Positions 16,956 through 27,200 of a stretch of 64,000 nt of DNA are shown here, one piece after another. A program made the position numbers and the translations under genes. The notes beneath the pieces are model-generated. The model saw nothing but the letters and a program-made list of their open reading frames with translations, did no database searches and was not told where the DNA came from. The stretch is from Rhodopseudomonas palustris JSC-3b (lineage in GTDB: Bacteria; Pseudomonadota; Alphaproteobacteria; Rhizobiales; Xanthobacteraceae), in NCBI GenBank assembly GCA_000504425.1, contig KI632513.1, positions 3,671,500 to 3,735,499 on the forward strand. The letters run 5' to 3'. How positions within the stretch are numbered: the stretch's first letter is position 1; the number at the start of each line of letters is the position of its first letter.

Positions 16956-17713
16956 GATACGGCCTGCCGATTGGTCGGATCGCCGGCGCAGGCGGCCGCC
17001 TGGTCATCGAACGCTTCGCACATGCGCCGGGCCTCTTGCAGGTTGGCGTCGGTCAGGGTCTGCTTGGTCGGCCCCCAGGCCACCACGCTGCGCGCCAAGA
17101 GCAGGGTTTCCGGAAACGCCGCGCGCACCAGGTCGAAATCATGCAGCGCCGCCAGCACGGTGCGGCCTTCGTCGTGCCAGCGCCGCACCAGTTCGAGCAG
17201 GTCCTCGGTGGTCTTGGCGTCGATGGCGTTGAACGGCTCGTCGAGCACGATCACGTCGGCGTCCTGCAGCAGCGTGCGTGCGAACAGCATGCGCTGGGTC
17301 TGGCCGCCGGACAGCGTGCCGATGATGCGGTTTTCAAAGCCCTGCAAGCCGACCGCGGCCAGCGCCCGGATGATGTCGTCGCGCTCGCGGCGGCCGATGC
17401 CGCCAAACAGCCCGCAGCGGTGCCACAGGCCGGTGCCGACGAAATCGAATACCGAGATCGGGAAACTGCGGTCGAGATCGGCAATCTGCGGCAGATAGGC
17501 GATATCGCGCACCGCGAGCCCGCCACGGTCGATCACCCCTGCCAGGGGTTTTAGAATACCGACAACGCCGCGAAATAAGGTCGATTTGCCGGCGCCGTTG
17601 GGCCCGACCACCGCCAGCAGCGTGCCAGCGGCGATTGTGCCGCTCAGGTGGTGCACCGCCGGGTGACGGTCATAGCCCAGCGTGACGTCGCGGAAGATCA
17701 GCGGCACGGTCAC
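16952..17713 (-). CDS. znuC: Zinc ABC transporter ATP-binding protein
   Basis: 253 aa from the GTG at 17713, chosen because it overlaps the stop of the small upstream gene in GTGA; an alternative GTG at 17743 would add ten residues. Walker A is GPNGAGKST (37-45), the Q-loop lies in IAYLPQIADLDRSFP, the ABC signature is LSGGQTQRMLFART, Walker B is ADVIVLDEPFNAID and the switch histidine is in LAALHDFDL. It energises ZnuB. The gene is the second of the Zur-controlled operon. Confidence 0.93.
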   Translation of the reverse strand: MTVPLIFRDVTLGYDRHPAVHHLSGTIAAGTLLAVVGPNGAGKSTLFRGVVGILKPLAGVIDRGGLAVRDIAYLPQIADLDRSFPISVFDFVGTGLWHRCGLFGGIGRRERDDIIRALAAVGLQGFENRIIGTLSGGQTQRMLFARTLLQDADVIVLDEPFNAIDAKTTEDLLELVRRWHDEGRTVLAALHDFDLVRAAFPETLLLARSVVAWGPTKQTLTDANLQEARRMCEAFDDQAAACAGDPTNRQAVS

Positions 17714-17901
17714 GGCCGGACCCCGGTCAAAACCAGCGTCCACAACACCGCGCTGAGCGCCCCTGCGACCAGAAGTCGCCCGGTTACGGTCATTCTCAGC
17801 AGCGACCAGCCGGGCGTTTGGGTAGGATGCGGTGCCTCGGCACCGTGATTGTGCCGATGATGGGGGCCGGAGTGGCCATGGCCATGAGAGGAAACGGACA
17901 T
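17710..17901 (-). CDS. Small His-rich single-pass membrane peptide, first gene of the zinc operon
   Basis: 63 aa from the ATG at 17901 (a GTG at 17919 would add six residues). The N-terminal 25 residues hold eight histidines (SHGHGHSGPHHRHNHGAEAP), then one hydrophobic segment at about 41-60 (GRLLVAGALSAVLWTLVL). It sits between the Zur box and znuC and overlaps znuC, so it is transcribed and probably translated with the transporter. A zinc-binding or transporter-modulating role is inferred from composition and place only. I know of no named family. No strong Shine-Dalgarno is visible for either start. Confidence 0.65.
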   Translation of the reverse strand: MSVSSHGHGHSGPHHRHNHGAEAPHPTQTPGWSLLRMTVTGRLLVAGALSAVLWTLVLTGVRP

Positions 17902-17938
17902 TTTGGGCAGGCTCAGCACCGCGCCGTGCGGATGGCGA

Positions 17939-17953
17939 CGTTATATTATAACA
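17939..17953 (-). promoter_or_regulatory. Zur box (zinc uptake regulator operator)
   Basis: The 13-bp palindrome GTTATAATATAAC (minus strand, 17952-17940) matches the alphaproteobacterial Zur operator pattern. It lies 38 bp upstream of the small His-rich gene and contains TATAAT, a plausible -10 element, so Zur-Zn binding would block the promoter of the whole zinc operon. Confidence 0.85.
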
Positions 17954-18073
17954 TCAGCCGGCGGCTCAACTGCAACAGTTCGGCTGAACCATGGCAGCGG
18001 GGTTGCGGCATTGCACCAAACGGTAGCGAAGTTGCCAAAAATGGTTAGCGAATGGTCAACGCAACCGTTCCAA

Positions 18074-18110
18074 TTAAGGCGTCATTAAGGTCTCATTAAG
18101 GCGGTATTAA
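18074..18110 (+). promoter_or_regulatory. Array of four TTAA boxes spaced N7 (three overlapping CtrA-type sites)
   Basis: TTAA occurs at 18074, 18085, 18096 and 18107, each separated by exactly 7 bases, giving three overlapping copies of the CtrA consensus TTAA-N7-TTAA. Each unit is part of an ATTAAG(G) repeat with 11-bp period, that is one helical turn. It lies 146 bp upstream of the porin start. The stretch 17954-18255 otherwise holds only promoter-type sequence for the divergent zinc operon and the porin. Confidence 0.75.
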
Positions 18111-18255
18111 GCACAAATTTTCCAGGTTCCTCATAAGGTTAGTTGCGATTGGGGTGTGGCCGTTAGGTGACAGCATTTCCCGTCGAAACTGGCTAAGTAC
18201 CTTCCAGACGGCGCCGCCCAGCGGTGCCTCTGATAGAAGTCCTGGAGAAAAAACT

Positions 18256-18945
18256 ATGAAGAAGTTCCTGCTCGGCACCGTGGCGCTGATCGCGTTCGCC
18301 GCCCCCGCCGCTGCCGCCGACCTCGCGGCGCGTTCCTACACCAAGGCTCCGGCTTACGTTCCGCCGGCCCCGATCTACAACTGGACCGGTTTCTACATCG
18401 GTGGTCACATCGGCGGCGCCTTCGTCGGCGACGACAGCATTGCCGCTGGCGCGACCCGCAACAACAACGCCGCGTTCCTCGGCGGTGTGCAGGGTGGTTA
18501 CGACTGGCAGTTCGCCCCGAACTGGGTGCTCGGTATCGAAGCCCAGTACAGCTGGCTGGACCGCAACACCGACCCGGTTCGGGTCGGTACTGTGATGTTC
18601 AGCGACAACCAGAAGGGCCTCGGCTCGGTGACCGGCCGCATCGGCTACACCTGGGGTCCGGCGCTGCTGTACGCCAAGGGCGGTTACGCTTTTGCTGACT
18701 ACAACACCTCGGCTATACAGGGCACCACTGTGGTCTCTGTGAACAGCAAGTCTGACGGCTACACCGTCGGTGGCGGTCTCGAATACCTGTTCGCCCCGAG
18801 CTGGTCGGGCAAGGTCGAGTATCAGTACTACAACTTCGGCAACGTCGACTTCCTGGGCTACTCGTTCAAGAACGATGAGCACGTGGTCAAGGCCGGCCTG
18901 AACTACCGCTTCAACTGGGGTGGTCCGGTCGTCGCGAAGTACTGA
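18256..18945 (+). CDS. Omp25/Omp31-type outer-membrane beta-barrel protein
   Basis: 229 aa from the ATG behind GGAGAAAAAACT. The signal peptide is residues 1-20 or so (KKFLLGTVALIAFAAPAAA, then ADL). The mature part shows the family pattern: PAPIYNWTGFYIGGHIGGAF, FLGGVQGGYDWQFAPNWVLG, GSVTGRIGYTWGPALLYAKG, YTVGGGLEYLFAPSWSGKVEYQ and the final barrel strand KAGLNYRFNWG. Eight short amphipathic strands are expected. These proteins stabilise the outer membrane and are abundant in Rhizobiales. The CtrA-type array upstream suggests cell-cycle-linked expression. A strong terminator follows. Confidence 0.93.
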   Translation: MKKFLLGTVALIAFAAPAAAADLAARSYTKAPAYVPPAPIYNWTGFYIGGHIGGAFVGDDSIAAGATRNNNAAFLGGVQGGYDWQFAPNWVLGIEAQYSWLDRNTDPVRVGTVMFSDNQKGLGSVTGRIGYTWGPALLYAKGGYAFADYNTSAIQGTTVVSVNSKSDGYTVGGGLEYLFAPSWSGKVEYQYYNFGNVDFLGYSFKNDEHVVKAGLNYRFNWGGPVVAKY

Positions 18946-18990
18946 TCGCGTCGAAACGACTTGATTGCCTCGGCAACGAGGCATCCGAAA

Positions 18991-19016
18991 GGGCCGGCTC
19001 ACCGCCGGCCCTTTTT
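18991..19016 (+). terminator. Rho-independent terminator of the porin gene
   Basis: Perfect 8-bp stem GGGCCGGC/GCCGGCCC with TCACC loop and TTTTT tail. Confidence 0.9.
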
Positions 19017-19174
19017 GTTTGTGTGGCGATGCTGTTGATTTACCGCCCAGCGAAATTCCCGTTCAGCGCGCAATTGTACCGCGCAACTACTTTTGTCAGG
19101 CCAAAAATTAACCCGTGGCTCTGATACTCGCCTGGCGATCCAGTCACCAAGAATGGACGCGGGGAGAAAACGAG

Positions 19175-21328
19175 ATGGTAAGGGCAAGCGCGGCCGCTCC
19201 GGCCGCATCCAACAACCGTCGCCGGTTTGGTATTCCGACGCTGGGCGTTCGCGGCAGTTTGTTTACGGCGTTCGCCGTGATCGCCGGCATGGCCATGCTG
19301 ATCAGCGTCGGCTCCGGCACCAGTCTGAGCAAGCTCGGCGCGGCGATGACCGAGCTGAGTGGCCGCGACATTCCCAAGCTGGCGGCCAGCCTGCAACTCA
19401 CCACGCAGAGCGAGAGCCTGGCCAGCCAGGCGCCGATGCTGCTGGCCTCCAGTTCCGCCGAGGCGCTGCGCGAGCGTCAGCAGCGCATGCGGGACGCGCT
19501 CGAGGTCGCGACCCAGCGGCTGGCCGACATCACGCGGTTCGGCGCCGACCAGGCGGTGATCACCGCGATGACCGACACGCTGAAAAACATCGAAGACACG
19601 ATCCGCAGCCTCGGCGCCGCGGCGCAGGAGCGGCTTGATCTCGCCGCCAGCCACCGCAAGCTGTACGACGCGCTGCGTGGCGCTCAGGATGAGTTTTTGG
19701 CACTCGCCACGCCGGCGATGATGGATGCCCAGACCCGGATGTCGGCGGCGCTGGCCTCGACCAGTCTCAACGCCAGTGACGCCGCCGATGCCGGCCGCAC
19801 CATTGAACTGCTCGGCAATGTGATTGCGCCCAGCAATCTGATCGTCTCGAATTTGATGGCCGCGCTGTCGGCGCGCGACATCGAGGTGCTGGCGGCGCTG
19901 GAAGCCAGCTTTACAGATGCCGACGCCACCGTGCGCAGCAGCCTGGAAGCGCTGCCGGCCGACGGCAGCACCGCCGCGTTGAAAGACGTCGCGCTGCGGC
20001 TGATCGCGCTGGGTGACGGCAAGAGCGGCATCTTCAAGATCCGCGAGAAGGAGCTCGACGCCATTGCTTATGGCGAGCTGATCCTGGATGAAACCCGCAA
20101 GCTCAATCTCGGGCTCGGCGTCAGCGTCAAACAACTGGTCGATAGCGTACGCGCCGACACCGAGCTGGCGGCGAAACAGGCACACCGGGAAATCGCGCTC
20201 GCCACCCAGGTGATGATCGGCCTCGGCGGTCTGATCCTGATCGGTTCGGCGTTGTTCGTGTGGCTCTATGTGGGCCGCAGCATCTTGCGCCGCATGCACA
20301 AGCTGCAGCGCGCGATGCAGGCGCTGTCGGCCGGGCAGCTCGACACCGCGATCGATCGCGGCGGGCGCCAGGATGAACTCGCGGCGATGGCGGCGACGCT
20401 GGAAGTGTTCCGCGAAAACATGATGCACGCGCGCGAACTATCCGAAGCGCAGGAGCAGGACCGGATCGCCAAGGCCGAGCGCACCGCGCGCATTGAGGCG
20501 CGCATCGCCGAGTTCGAAGGCAAGGTGCGGGGTGCGCTCGAAAAACTGGAAGCATCCGCCAGCGCCATGCAGGACACCGCGCAGGGCATGTCGGCGAGCG
20601 CCGATCGCTCCAACGCGCTGGTCAATACCGTGGCGAGTGCCGCCGAGCAGACGTCCGCCAATGTCCAGACCGTGGCAGTCAGCACCGAGCAGTTGAGTTC
20701 GTCGATCGCCGAGATCGGCCGTCAGGTGGTCAGCTCCGCCGCGATCGCCACCAAGGCCGTCAGCGAAGCCAGCGCCACCGATGCCACCATCCAGAGCCTT
20801 AATGACAATGCCGGCCGGATCAGCGCGGTGATCGATCTCATTCAGAGCATCGCCTCGCAGACCAATCTGCTGGCGCTGAACGCCACCATCGAGGCGGCGC
20901 GTGCCGGCGAAGCCGGGCGCGGCTTCGCCGTGGTGGCCGCCGAGGTCAAGGCGCTGGCGGAACAGACCGCCAAGGCCACCGACGAGATCCGCGTTCAGAT
21001 CGCGGCGATGCAGGAGGTCACTGGATCGGCGGTCGGCGCGATCCGCAACATCGGTCAGACCATCGGCGCCATTAACTCGGTCACCACCGCAATCACCGCT
21101 GCTGTCGAGCAGCAAAGCGCGGCTACCCAAGAGATGGCGCGCAACATCCAACACGCTGCCGGTGGCACCAGCCGGGTGTCCGGCAACATCGCCGGCGTCA
21201 GTGAGGCGTCCGCGCAGGCCGGCTCGGCGGCCGGCGAGGTGTTGGCGGCGTCCAGCTCGCTGCGCCGCGAGGCCGATATTCTACGCGGCGAAATCGACGA
21301 TTTTCTCATCAATATCAGAGCGGCTTAA
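19175..21328 (+). CDS. Membrane methyl-accepting chemotaxis protein
   Basis: 717 aa from the ATG at 19175 (GGGGAGAAAACGAG upstream). TM1 is at about 28-46, followed by a long helical periplasmic domain (about 47-345, no Cache or PAS signature recognised, composition like four-helix-bundle sensors), TM2 at about 346-367 ([20 protein letters not shown]), a HAMP domain (about 368-420), a coiled region and the cytoplasmic signalling hairpin whose tip is around 555-590 ([39 protein letters not shown]). It passes ligand signals to CheA/CheW. Ligand unknown. No che genes are nearby. Confidence 0.93.
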   Translation: MVRASAAAPAASNNRRRFGIPTLGVRGSLFTAFAVIAGMAMLISVGSGTSLSKLGAAMTELSGRDIPKLAASLQLTTQSESLASQAPMLLASSSAEALRERQQRMRDALEVATQRLADITRFGADQAVITAMTDTLKNIEDTIRSLGAAAQERLDLAASHRKLYDALRGAQDEFLALATPAMMDAQTRMSAALASTSLNASDAADAGRTIELLGNVIAPSNLIVSNLMAALSARDIEVLAALEASFTDADATVRSSLEALPADGSTAALKDVALRLIALGDGKSGIFKIREKELDAIAYGELILDETRKLNLGLGVSVKQLVDSVRADTELAAKQAHREIALATQVMIGLGGLILIGSALFVWLYVGRSILRRMHKLQRAMQALSAGQLDTAIDRGGRQDELAAMAATLEVFRENMMHARELSEAQEQDRIAKAERTARIEARIAEFEGKVRGALEKLEASASAMQDTAQGMSASADRSNALVNTVASAAEQTSANVQTVAVSTEQLSSSIAEIGRQVVSSAAIATKAVSEASATDATIQSLNDNAGRISAVIDLIQSIASQTNLLALNATIEAARAGEAGRGFAVVAAEVKALAEQTAKATDEIRVQIAAMQEVTGSAVGAIRNIGQTIGAINSVTTAITAAVEQQSAATQEMARNIQHAAGGTSRVSGNIAGVSEASAQAGSAAGEVLAASSSLRREADILRGEIDDFLINIRAA

Positions 21329-21496
21329 ACCGTTCGGCAGCCGCTCGGCCGTGCTGAGGCGTCCGCACAGCGGGCGCTTTCGCGCAAAATGCATGACGCC
21401 TATGCACTATCGTTCGTTCTCCGCCCGTTTTCGGCTTGGCCTACCAGCAGTGCTGCGGCTAAGGCGGAGCAAGATCACTCTGTCCCGGTCGAGCCC

Positions 21497-22567
21497 ATGC
21501 CGTCAAAAGCCGACACGCCGCCCACCGATGCGCTGCATTATCCTTGGGAGAGCCATCCCGGCCCGGATCGCGTGGTCGAGGTGTTGCCGGGCGTGTTGTG
21601 GCTGCGGCTAAAGCTGCCGTTCCGGCTCAATCATGTGAATGTCTATCTGATCGCCGATGGCGACGGCTGGGCGCTGTTCGACACCGGATTCGGCAATGAA
21701 GCGACCATCGCGGCCTGGACGACACTGCTCGAGGGCGAGCTGTCCGGCGTGCAGCTCAGCCGGGTGATCGTCAGCCACGCCCATCCTGATCATCTCGGCC
21801 TGGCCGGCTGGCTGGTGGCGCGCTTCCAATGTCCGCTGCAGATGTCGCAGCTGGAATTTCTGCACGGCGTCTATCACCAGCACCGCCGCACCGAGGAGCG
21901 GGTCGAGAATTCCCGGCTGTTCTTCCGCCGTCATGGCATGGACGAAGCCATGACTCTACAGCTGCTCGGTCGCGGCCACGACTATCTCAAAAAGACGGTG
22001 CCGATGCCGGCGGCCTATCAGCGTCTCAGCCATGGCGACCGCCTGATGATCGGCGAGCGCGAATTTCAGGTGATGACCGGCGCCGGTCATTCGCTAGATC
22101 AGGTCATGCTGTATTGCGCGGCCGATAATTTCCTGCTGTCGGCCGATCAGGTGCTCAGCAAGATTTCGCCCAATGTCAGCGTCTGGGCGCAGGAGCCGGA
22201 TGAAGACGCGCTCGGCGCCTATCTGCATTCGCTGCGCATGATTGCGGCCGCGGTGCCGGATGATGCGCTGGTACTACCCGGCCATGGCGTGCCGTTCTAC
22301 GGATTGCAGGTGCGGATCGGGCAATTGGCCGCGCATCACGAGGAGCGCTGCGAAGTAATCGCCGAGGCTTGCATCGCGACCGCGCGCACCGCCGCCGAGC
22401 TGGTGCCGATCGTGTTCAACAAGCACGTGCTGGATGCGCATCAGGCCGGCTTTGCGGCCGGTGAAGTAATCGCGCATGTAAACTATCTATTGGGGCAGGG
22501 GCGCTTGAAACAGATTGATCATCGCGCCGGAATTTGCGACGGACTCTTGCGCTTCAAGACTTCGTGA
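21497..22567 (+). CDS. Metallo-beta-lactamase-fold hydrolase
   Basis: 356 aa from the ATG at 21497. The MBL metal site HAHPDHLG starts at residue 94, preceded by NVYLIADGDGWALFDTGFG and followed by the second histidine in MTGAGHSLDQVMLYC, the aspartate in FLLSADQVL and a late VLPGHGVPF. The C-terminal helical extension (about 280-356: VRIGQLAAHHEERCEVIAEA, FNKHVLDAHQAGFAAGEVIAHVNYLL) resembles the LACTB2-like/BLACT C-terminal domain. The substrate is unknown; thioester or RNA hydrolysis are both possible for this group. The gene stands alone between a chemoreceptor and hemA. Confidence 0.88.
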   Translation: MPSKADTPPTDALHYPWESHPGPDRVVEVLPGVLWLRLKLPFRLNHVNVYLIADGDGWALFDTGFGNEATIAAWTTLLEGELSGVQLSRVIVSHAHPDHLGLAGWLVARFQCPLQMSQLEFLHGVYHQHRRTEERVENSRLFFRRHGMDEAMTLQLLGRGHDYLKKTVPMPAAYQRLSHGDRLMIGEREFQVMTGAGHSLDQVMLYCAADNFLLSADQVLSKISPNVSVWAQEPDEDALGAYLHSLRMIAAAVPDDALVLPGHGVPFYGLQVRIGQLAAHHEERCEVIAEACIATARTAAELVPIVFNKHVLDAHQAGFAAGEVIAHVNYLLGQGRLKQIDHRAGICDGLLRFKTS

Positions 22568-22602
22568 ACACTTCAACTGCCTTGATTCACTTCGCTTTCG
22601 CA

Positions 22603-22616
22603 TTGATCTTGGTCAA
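22603..22616 (+). promoter_or_regulatory. FixK/FNR-type box upstream of hemA
   Basis: TTGATCTTGGTCAA matches TTGAT-N4-ATCAA with one change and fits the FixK2-type TTG-N8-CAA. It lies 141 bp upstream of the hemA ATG. FixK control of hemA is known in Rhodopseudomonas/Bradyrhizobium. Confidence 0.75.
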
Positions 22617-22757
22617 GTTTTTGCCGACCTCCGTAATAGCCCGTCGGTCAAAATACTCAGAGCGAAGGGATGAATTCGGCTCGACATCAATTGTCGAAGC
22701 GCTCTAATTAGGCACGCGCCATCTGACGCGCATTTCCCCGCTAGCAGGTTCTTCGTG

Positions 22758-23987
22758 ATGGATTACACCAAGTTCTTCGCAGACGCGCTTGACCGTTTGC
22801 ATGCTGAGCGCCGCTATCGCGTTTTTGCCGATCTGGAACGCGTCGCGGGCCGGTTCCCCCACGCCACCTGGCACTCCCCGAGCGGCGAACGCGACGTCGT
22901 GATCTGGTGCTCAAATGATTATCTCGGCATGGGCCAGCACCCCAAGGTGGTCGGCGCGATGGTCGAAACCGCGACCCGGCTCGGCACCGGCGCCGGTGGC
23001 ACCCGCAACATCGCCGGCACGCACCATCCGCTGGTGATGCTCGAGAAGGAACTGGCAGATCTGCACGGCAAGGAAGCCGCGCTGCTGTTCACCTCGGGCT
23101 ACGTTTCGAACCAGACCGGCATTTCGACGCTCGCCAAGCTGATCCCGAATTGCCTGATCCTGTCGGACGCGCTCAACCACAATTCGATGATCGAAGGCAT
23201 CCGCCAGTCGGGCTGCGAACGCATCGTCTGGCGCCACAACGACACCGCGCATCTCGAAGAGTTGCTGCGCGCCGTTGAGCCGGGCCGTCCGGTGCTGATC
23301 GCGTTCGAAAGCCTGTATTCGATGGACGGCGACGTCGCGCCGATGGCGAAGATCTGCGATCTCGCCGAAAAATATGGCGCGATGACCTATTGCGACGAAG
23401 TGCATGCGGTCGGCATGTACGGTGCGCGCGGCGCCGGCGTTGCCGAGCGTGACGGCGTGATGCACCGCATCGACATCATCGAAGCGACGCTGGCCAAGGC
23501 GTTTGGCTGCCTCGGCGGCTACATCTCCGGCAAGAAGGACGTGATCGACGCCGTGCGCTCCTATGCGCCGGGATTCATCTTCACGACCGCGCTGCCGCCG
23601 CCGATCTGCGCCGCCGCGACCGCCGCGATCCGCCACCTCAAGACCTCGACCTGGGAGCGTGAACGCCACCAGGATCGCGCCGCCCGCCTCAAGGCTGTGC
23701 TCAACACCGCCGGCCTGCCGGTGATGCCGACCGACACCCACATCGTTCCGGTGTTCGTGGGCGATGCCGAGCGCTGCAAGAAGGCCAGCGATCTCTTGCT
23801 GGAAAAGCACGGCATCTACATCCAGCCGATCAACTATCCGACCGTTGCCAAGGGTAAGGAGCGGCTGCGCATCACCCCGTCGCCGTATCATGACGACGAT
23901 CTGATGGACCGCCTGGCCGAAGCGCTGGTCGACGTCTGGGAGACGCTGGAACTGCCGCTCGGCGCCAAGCCGCTCGCTGCGGAATAA
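22758..23987 (+). CDS. hemA: 5-aminolevulinate synthase
   Basis: 409 aa from the ATG at 22758 (an in-frame GTG directly precedes it). It condenses glycine and succinyl-CoA to 5-aminolevulinate with PLP, the C4 entry into heme, bacteriochlorophyll and B12 synthesis. The PLP lysine is Lys248 in EATLAKAFG; other landmarks are [59 protein letters not shown] and [12 protein letters not shown]. No heme regulatory Cys-Pro motif is seen at the N-terminus. The FixK box upstream suggests low-oxygen induction. A strong terminator follows, so it is monocistronic. Confidence 0.98.
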   Translation: MDYTKFFADALDRLHAERRYRVFADLERVAGRFPHATWHSPSGERDVVIWCSNDYLGMGQHPKVVGAMVETATRLGTGAGGTRNIAGTHHPLVMLEKELADLHGKEAALLFTSGYVSNQTGISTLAKLIPNCLILSDALNHNSMIEGIRQSGCERIVWRHNDTAHLEELLRAVEPGRPVLIAFESLYSMDGDVAPMAKICDLAEKYGAMTYCDEVHAVGMYGARGAGVAERDGVMHRIDIIEATLAKAFGCLGGYISGKKDVIDAVRSYAPGFIFTTALPPPICAAATAAIRHLKTSTWERERHQDRAARLKAVLNTAGLPVMPTDTHIVPVFVGDAERCKKASDLLLEKHGIYIQPINYPTVAKGKERLRITPSPYHDDDLMDRLAEALVDVWETLELPLGAKPLAAE

Positions 23988-24014
23988 GTTCAACCGATCG
24001 TCGGTTTGAGATCA

Positions 24015-24044
24015 GGGCGCCGGGGCTTCTCCGGCGCCCTTTTT
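24015..24044 (+). terminator. Rho-independent terminator of hemA
   Basis: Perfect 9-bp stem GGGCGCCGG/CCGGCGCCC, 7-base loop, T5 tail. Confidence 0.92.
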
Positions 24045-24273
24045 GTTGGCTTTTGCCTTCGGCGCGTCAGCGCTTCGATGGCCCCCCGCCGCGAGGGGCG
24101 GGGTGATCGCGCCTGTTGTGCGGTGCCGCGCCATCGCAGGCGCTCGGCATCGGCGGCATCCTGGAAAATCCATCCCGGAAAATCTCTGTCGCCTGGCGCG
24201 GTGCAAGCCGCTATTTTTCGCGGCAGATCGGCTCGCCTAACTCCGCACCGCCGATCGCCGGGAGCGAACGACG

Positions 24274-27200
24274 ATGCTGAATGATTGGGCCGTGATCGCA
24301 GCCGCGTTCGGCTATATCGTGTTCCTGTTCCTGGTGGCGAGCTATGGCGACCGGCTGTCGCAACAGCAGCGCCAGCGGTTCGGCACCCTGATCTACCCGC
24401 TGTCGCTGGCGATCTATTGCACCTCCTGGACGTTTTTCGGCTCGGTCGGCTCGGCGACCCGTTCCGGCTATGATTTTCTGGCGATCTATATCGGCCCGCT
24501 GGTGATGCTGGCGTTCGGCACGCCGCTGCTGCGCCGGGTGATCTCGCTCGCCAAGTCGCAAAACATCACCTCGATCGCCGATTTCATCGCGGCGCGTTAT
24601 GGCAAGAGCCAGGCGGTCGCCGCCACCGTGGCGCTGATCGCGCTGATCGGCTCGGTGCCCTACATCGCGTTGCAGCTGAAAGCGGTGTCGTCCTCGCTGC
24701 AGACCATCCTGGGCGAGGATCAGGTGATTTCCGCGGTCCCGCTGGTCAACGACATGGCGCTGGCGGTTGCGGTGGCGATGGCGGTGTTCGCGGTGCTGTT
24801 CGGCACGCGCCAGACCAGCGCCACTGAACATCAGCACGGCCTGATGCTGGCGGTCGCCACCGAGTCGATCGTCAAGCTGGTGGCGTTCCTCGCTGCCGGC
24901 GTGTTCGTCACCTTCTGGATGTTCTCGCCCAGCGATCTGATCGAGCGGGTGATGACAACCCCCGAAGCGGTCCGCAGCCTCGAACAGCCGGCATTCGGCA
25001 GCAACTTCTTCACGATGGCGCTGCTGTCGTTCTTCGCCATCATGCTGCTGCCGCGCCAGTTCCACGTCAGCGTGGTGGAGAATTCGAGCGATGAGGAAGT
25101 CAGCCGCGCCCGCTGGCTGTTTCCGCTCTATCTGATCGCCATCAACCTGTTCGTACTGCCGATCGCGCTCGCGGGGCTGGTGACCTTTCCGATCGGCGTG
25201 GTCGAGTCGGACATGTTTGTGCTGGCGCTGCCGCTTGCCGCCAAGACCGCGTGGCTGAGCGTGGTGGTGTTCATCGGCGGGCTGTCGGCAGCGACCGCGA
25301 TGGTGATCGTCGAATGCGTGGCGCTGGCGGTGATGGTGTCCAACGATCTGGTGATGCCGCTGGTGCTGAAGCGCGGGACCTCGCCGCAGGGCGCCGAGCG
25401 TGACTATGGCGGCTTTCTGCTCGCGGTGCGCCGGATCGCGATCTTCGTGATCCTGGCGATGGCCTATCTGTATTTCCGCGAACTTGGCTCGGCGCAGCTG
25501 GCCGCGATCGGGCTGTTGTCGTTCGCGGCGATCGCGCAGTTTGCCCCGGCATTTTTCGGCGGGCTGGTGTGGCGCCGCGCCACCGCGCTCGGTGCGATCG
25601 GCGGCATGGTGGTCGGCTTTGCGGTCTGGGCCTACACGCTGTTCATCCCGAGTTTTCTGGAAGGCACCACCGCGGGCACGCTGATGCTGCAGCATGGCCC
25701 TTTCGGCATCGAGATGCTGCGGCCGCGCGCATTGTTCGGCACCGATCTGCCGCCGCTGCTGCACGGCGTGTTGTGGAGCCTGTCGCTCAATCTGCTGGTC
25801 TATGTGCTGCTGTCGCTGCTGCGCAGCCCAAGCTCGATCGAGCGGCTGCAGTCGGAAGTGTTCGTGCCGGCGCAGCTGGCGCCGATCGCGCCGCCGTTCC
25901 GCCGCTGGCGCGGCACCGTCACCGTGCAGGATATTTTGGGCGCGGTGTCGCAATATCTCGGGCCCGAGCGCGCCGGCGATGCGATCCGCAGTTTCGCGGC
26001 CGGGCGCCGTGCTACCATCGAGCCGTCAGCGCCGGCCGATTTCGAGCTGCTGCAACACGCCGAACATCTGATCGCGTCGTCGATCGGTTCGGCGTCGTCG
26101 CGCCTCGTGCTGTCGCAATTGCTGCGCAAGCGGACCGTGTCGGCCGAGGCCGCGCTCAAGCTGCTCGACGATTCCCACGCCGCGCTGCATTTCAACCGCG
26201 AGATCCTGCAAAACGCGCTCAATCACGTTCGCCAGGGCATCGCCGTATTCAATCCCAATCTGCAGCTGATCTGCTCCAACCGGCAGTTCGGCGACATCCT
26301 CGGCCTGCCGGCGCATATCGTGCAGATCGGCGTGCCGCTGATCGAGATTCTCGATTACCTCGCGTTGAGTGCACCCGCGGTCGGCGATGTCGAGGCGCAG
26401 ACCCGGCTGCGGCTTGCCGCCTACACCACCGAAGGCGCGCCGTTCATCGAGCGCATTCCCGACCGGCATCTGGTGATCGAAGTGCGCGCCAACCGCATGC
26501 CGGATGGCGGGCTGGTGATTACTTTCTCCGACGTCACCCCGAGCTTCGAGGCCGCCGAGGCGTTGGAACGCGCCAACGCTACGCTGGAAAAGCGGGTGCG
26601 CGACCGCACCGAGGAGTTGATGCGGCTGAACTCCGCGCTGGCGCTGGCCAAGAGCACCGCGGAAGAAGCCAACATCTCCAAAACCCGCTTCCTGGCTGCG
26701 GCCAGCCACGACATTCTGCAGCCGCTCAATGCGGCGCGGCTCTATGTCACCAGCCTGGTCGAGCGGCAGCGGCACGGCGAAGACGCCAAGCTGATCGAGA
26801 ATATCGACGAGTCGCTGGAGGCGATCGAAGAGATCATCGGCGCCTTGCTCGATATCTCGCGGCTCGATGCCGGCGCGATGACGCCGTCGTTGTCCAATTT
26901 CGTGATCGGCGATCTGATGCGCTCGCTGGAAATCGAGTTCGCGCCGATCGCGCGCGCCAAGGGCCTCAAACTGAGCTTCGTGCCCTGCCTGCTGCCGGTG
27001 GAGTCCGACCGGCTGCTGCTGCGCCGGCTGCTGCAAAACCTGATCTCGAACGCCATCAAATACACGCCGCAGGGCAAGGTGCTGGTCGGTTGCCGGCGGC
27101 GCGGCCAGTCGTTGCAGATCGGCGTCTATGACACCGGCGTCGGCATTCCGGTGCTGAAGCGCGCCGAGATTTTCAAAGAGTTTCACCGGCTGGAGCAGGG

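Noticed and set aside
19040..20428. 462-codon open frame on the - strand opposite the chemoreceptor
   Set aside because: Overlaps a clear MCP gene; no ribosome site or family signature.
24211..25953. 580-codon open frame on the - strand opposite the hybrid kinase
   Set aside because: His/Arg/Gln-rich low-complexity product, antisense to the membrane domain of the kinase; a typical codon-bias shadow.
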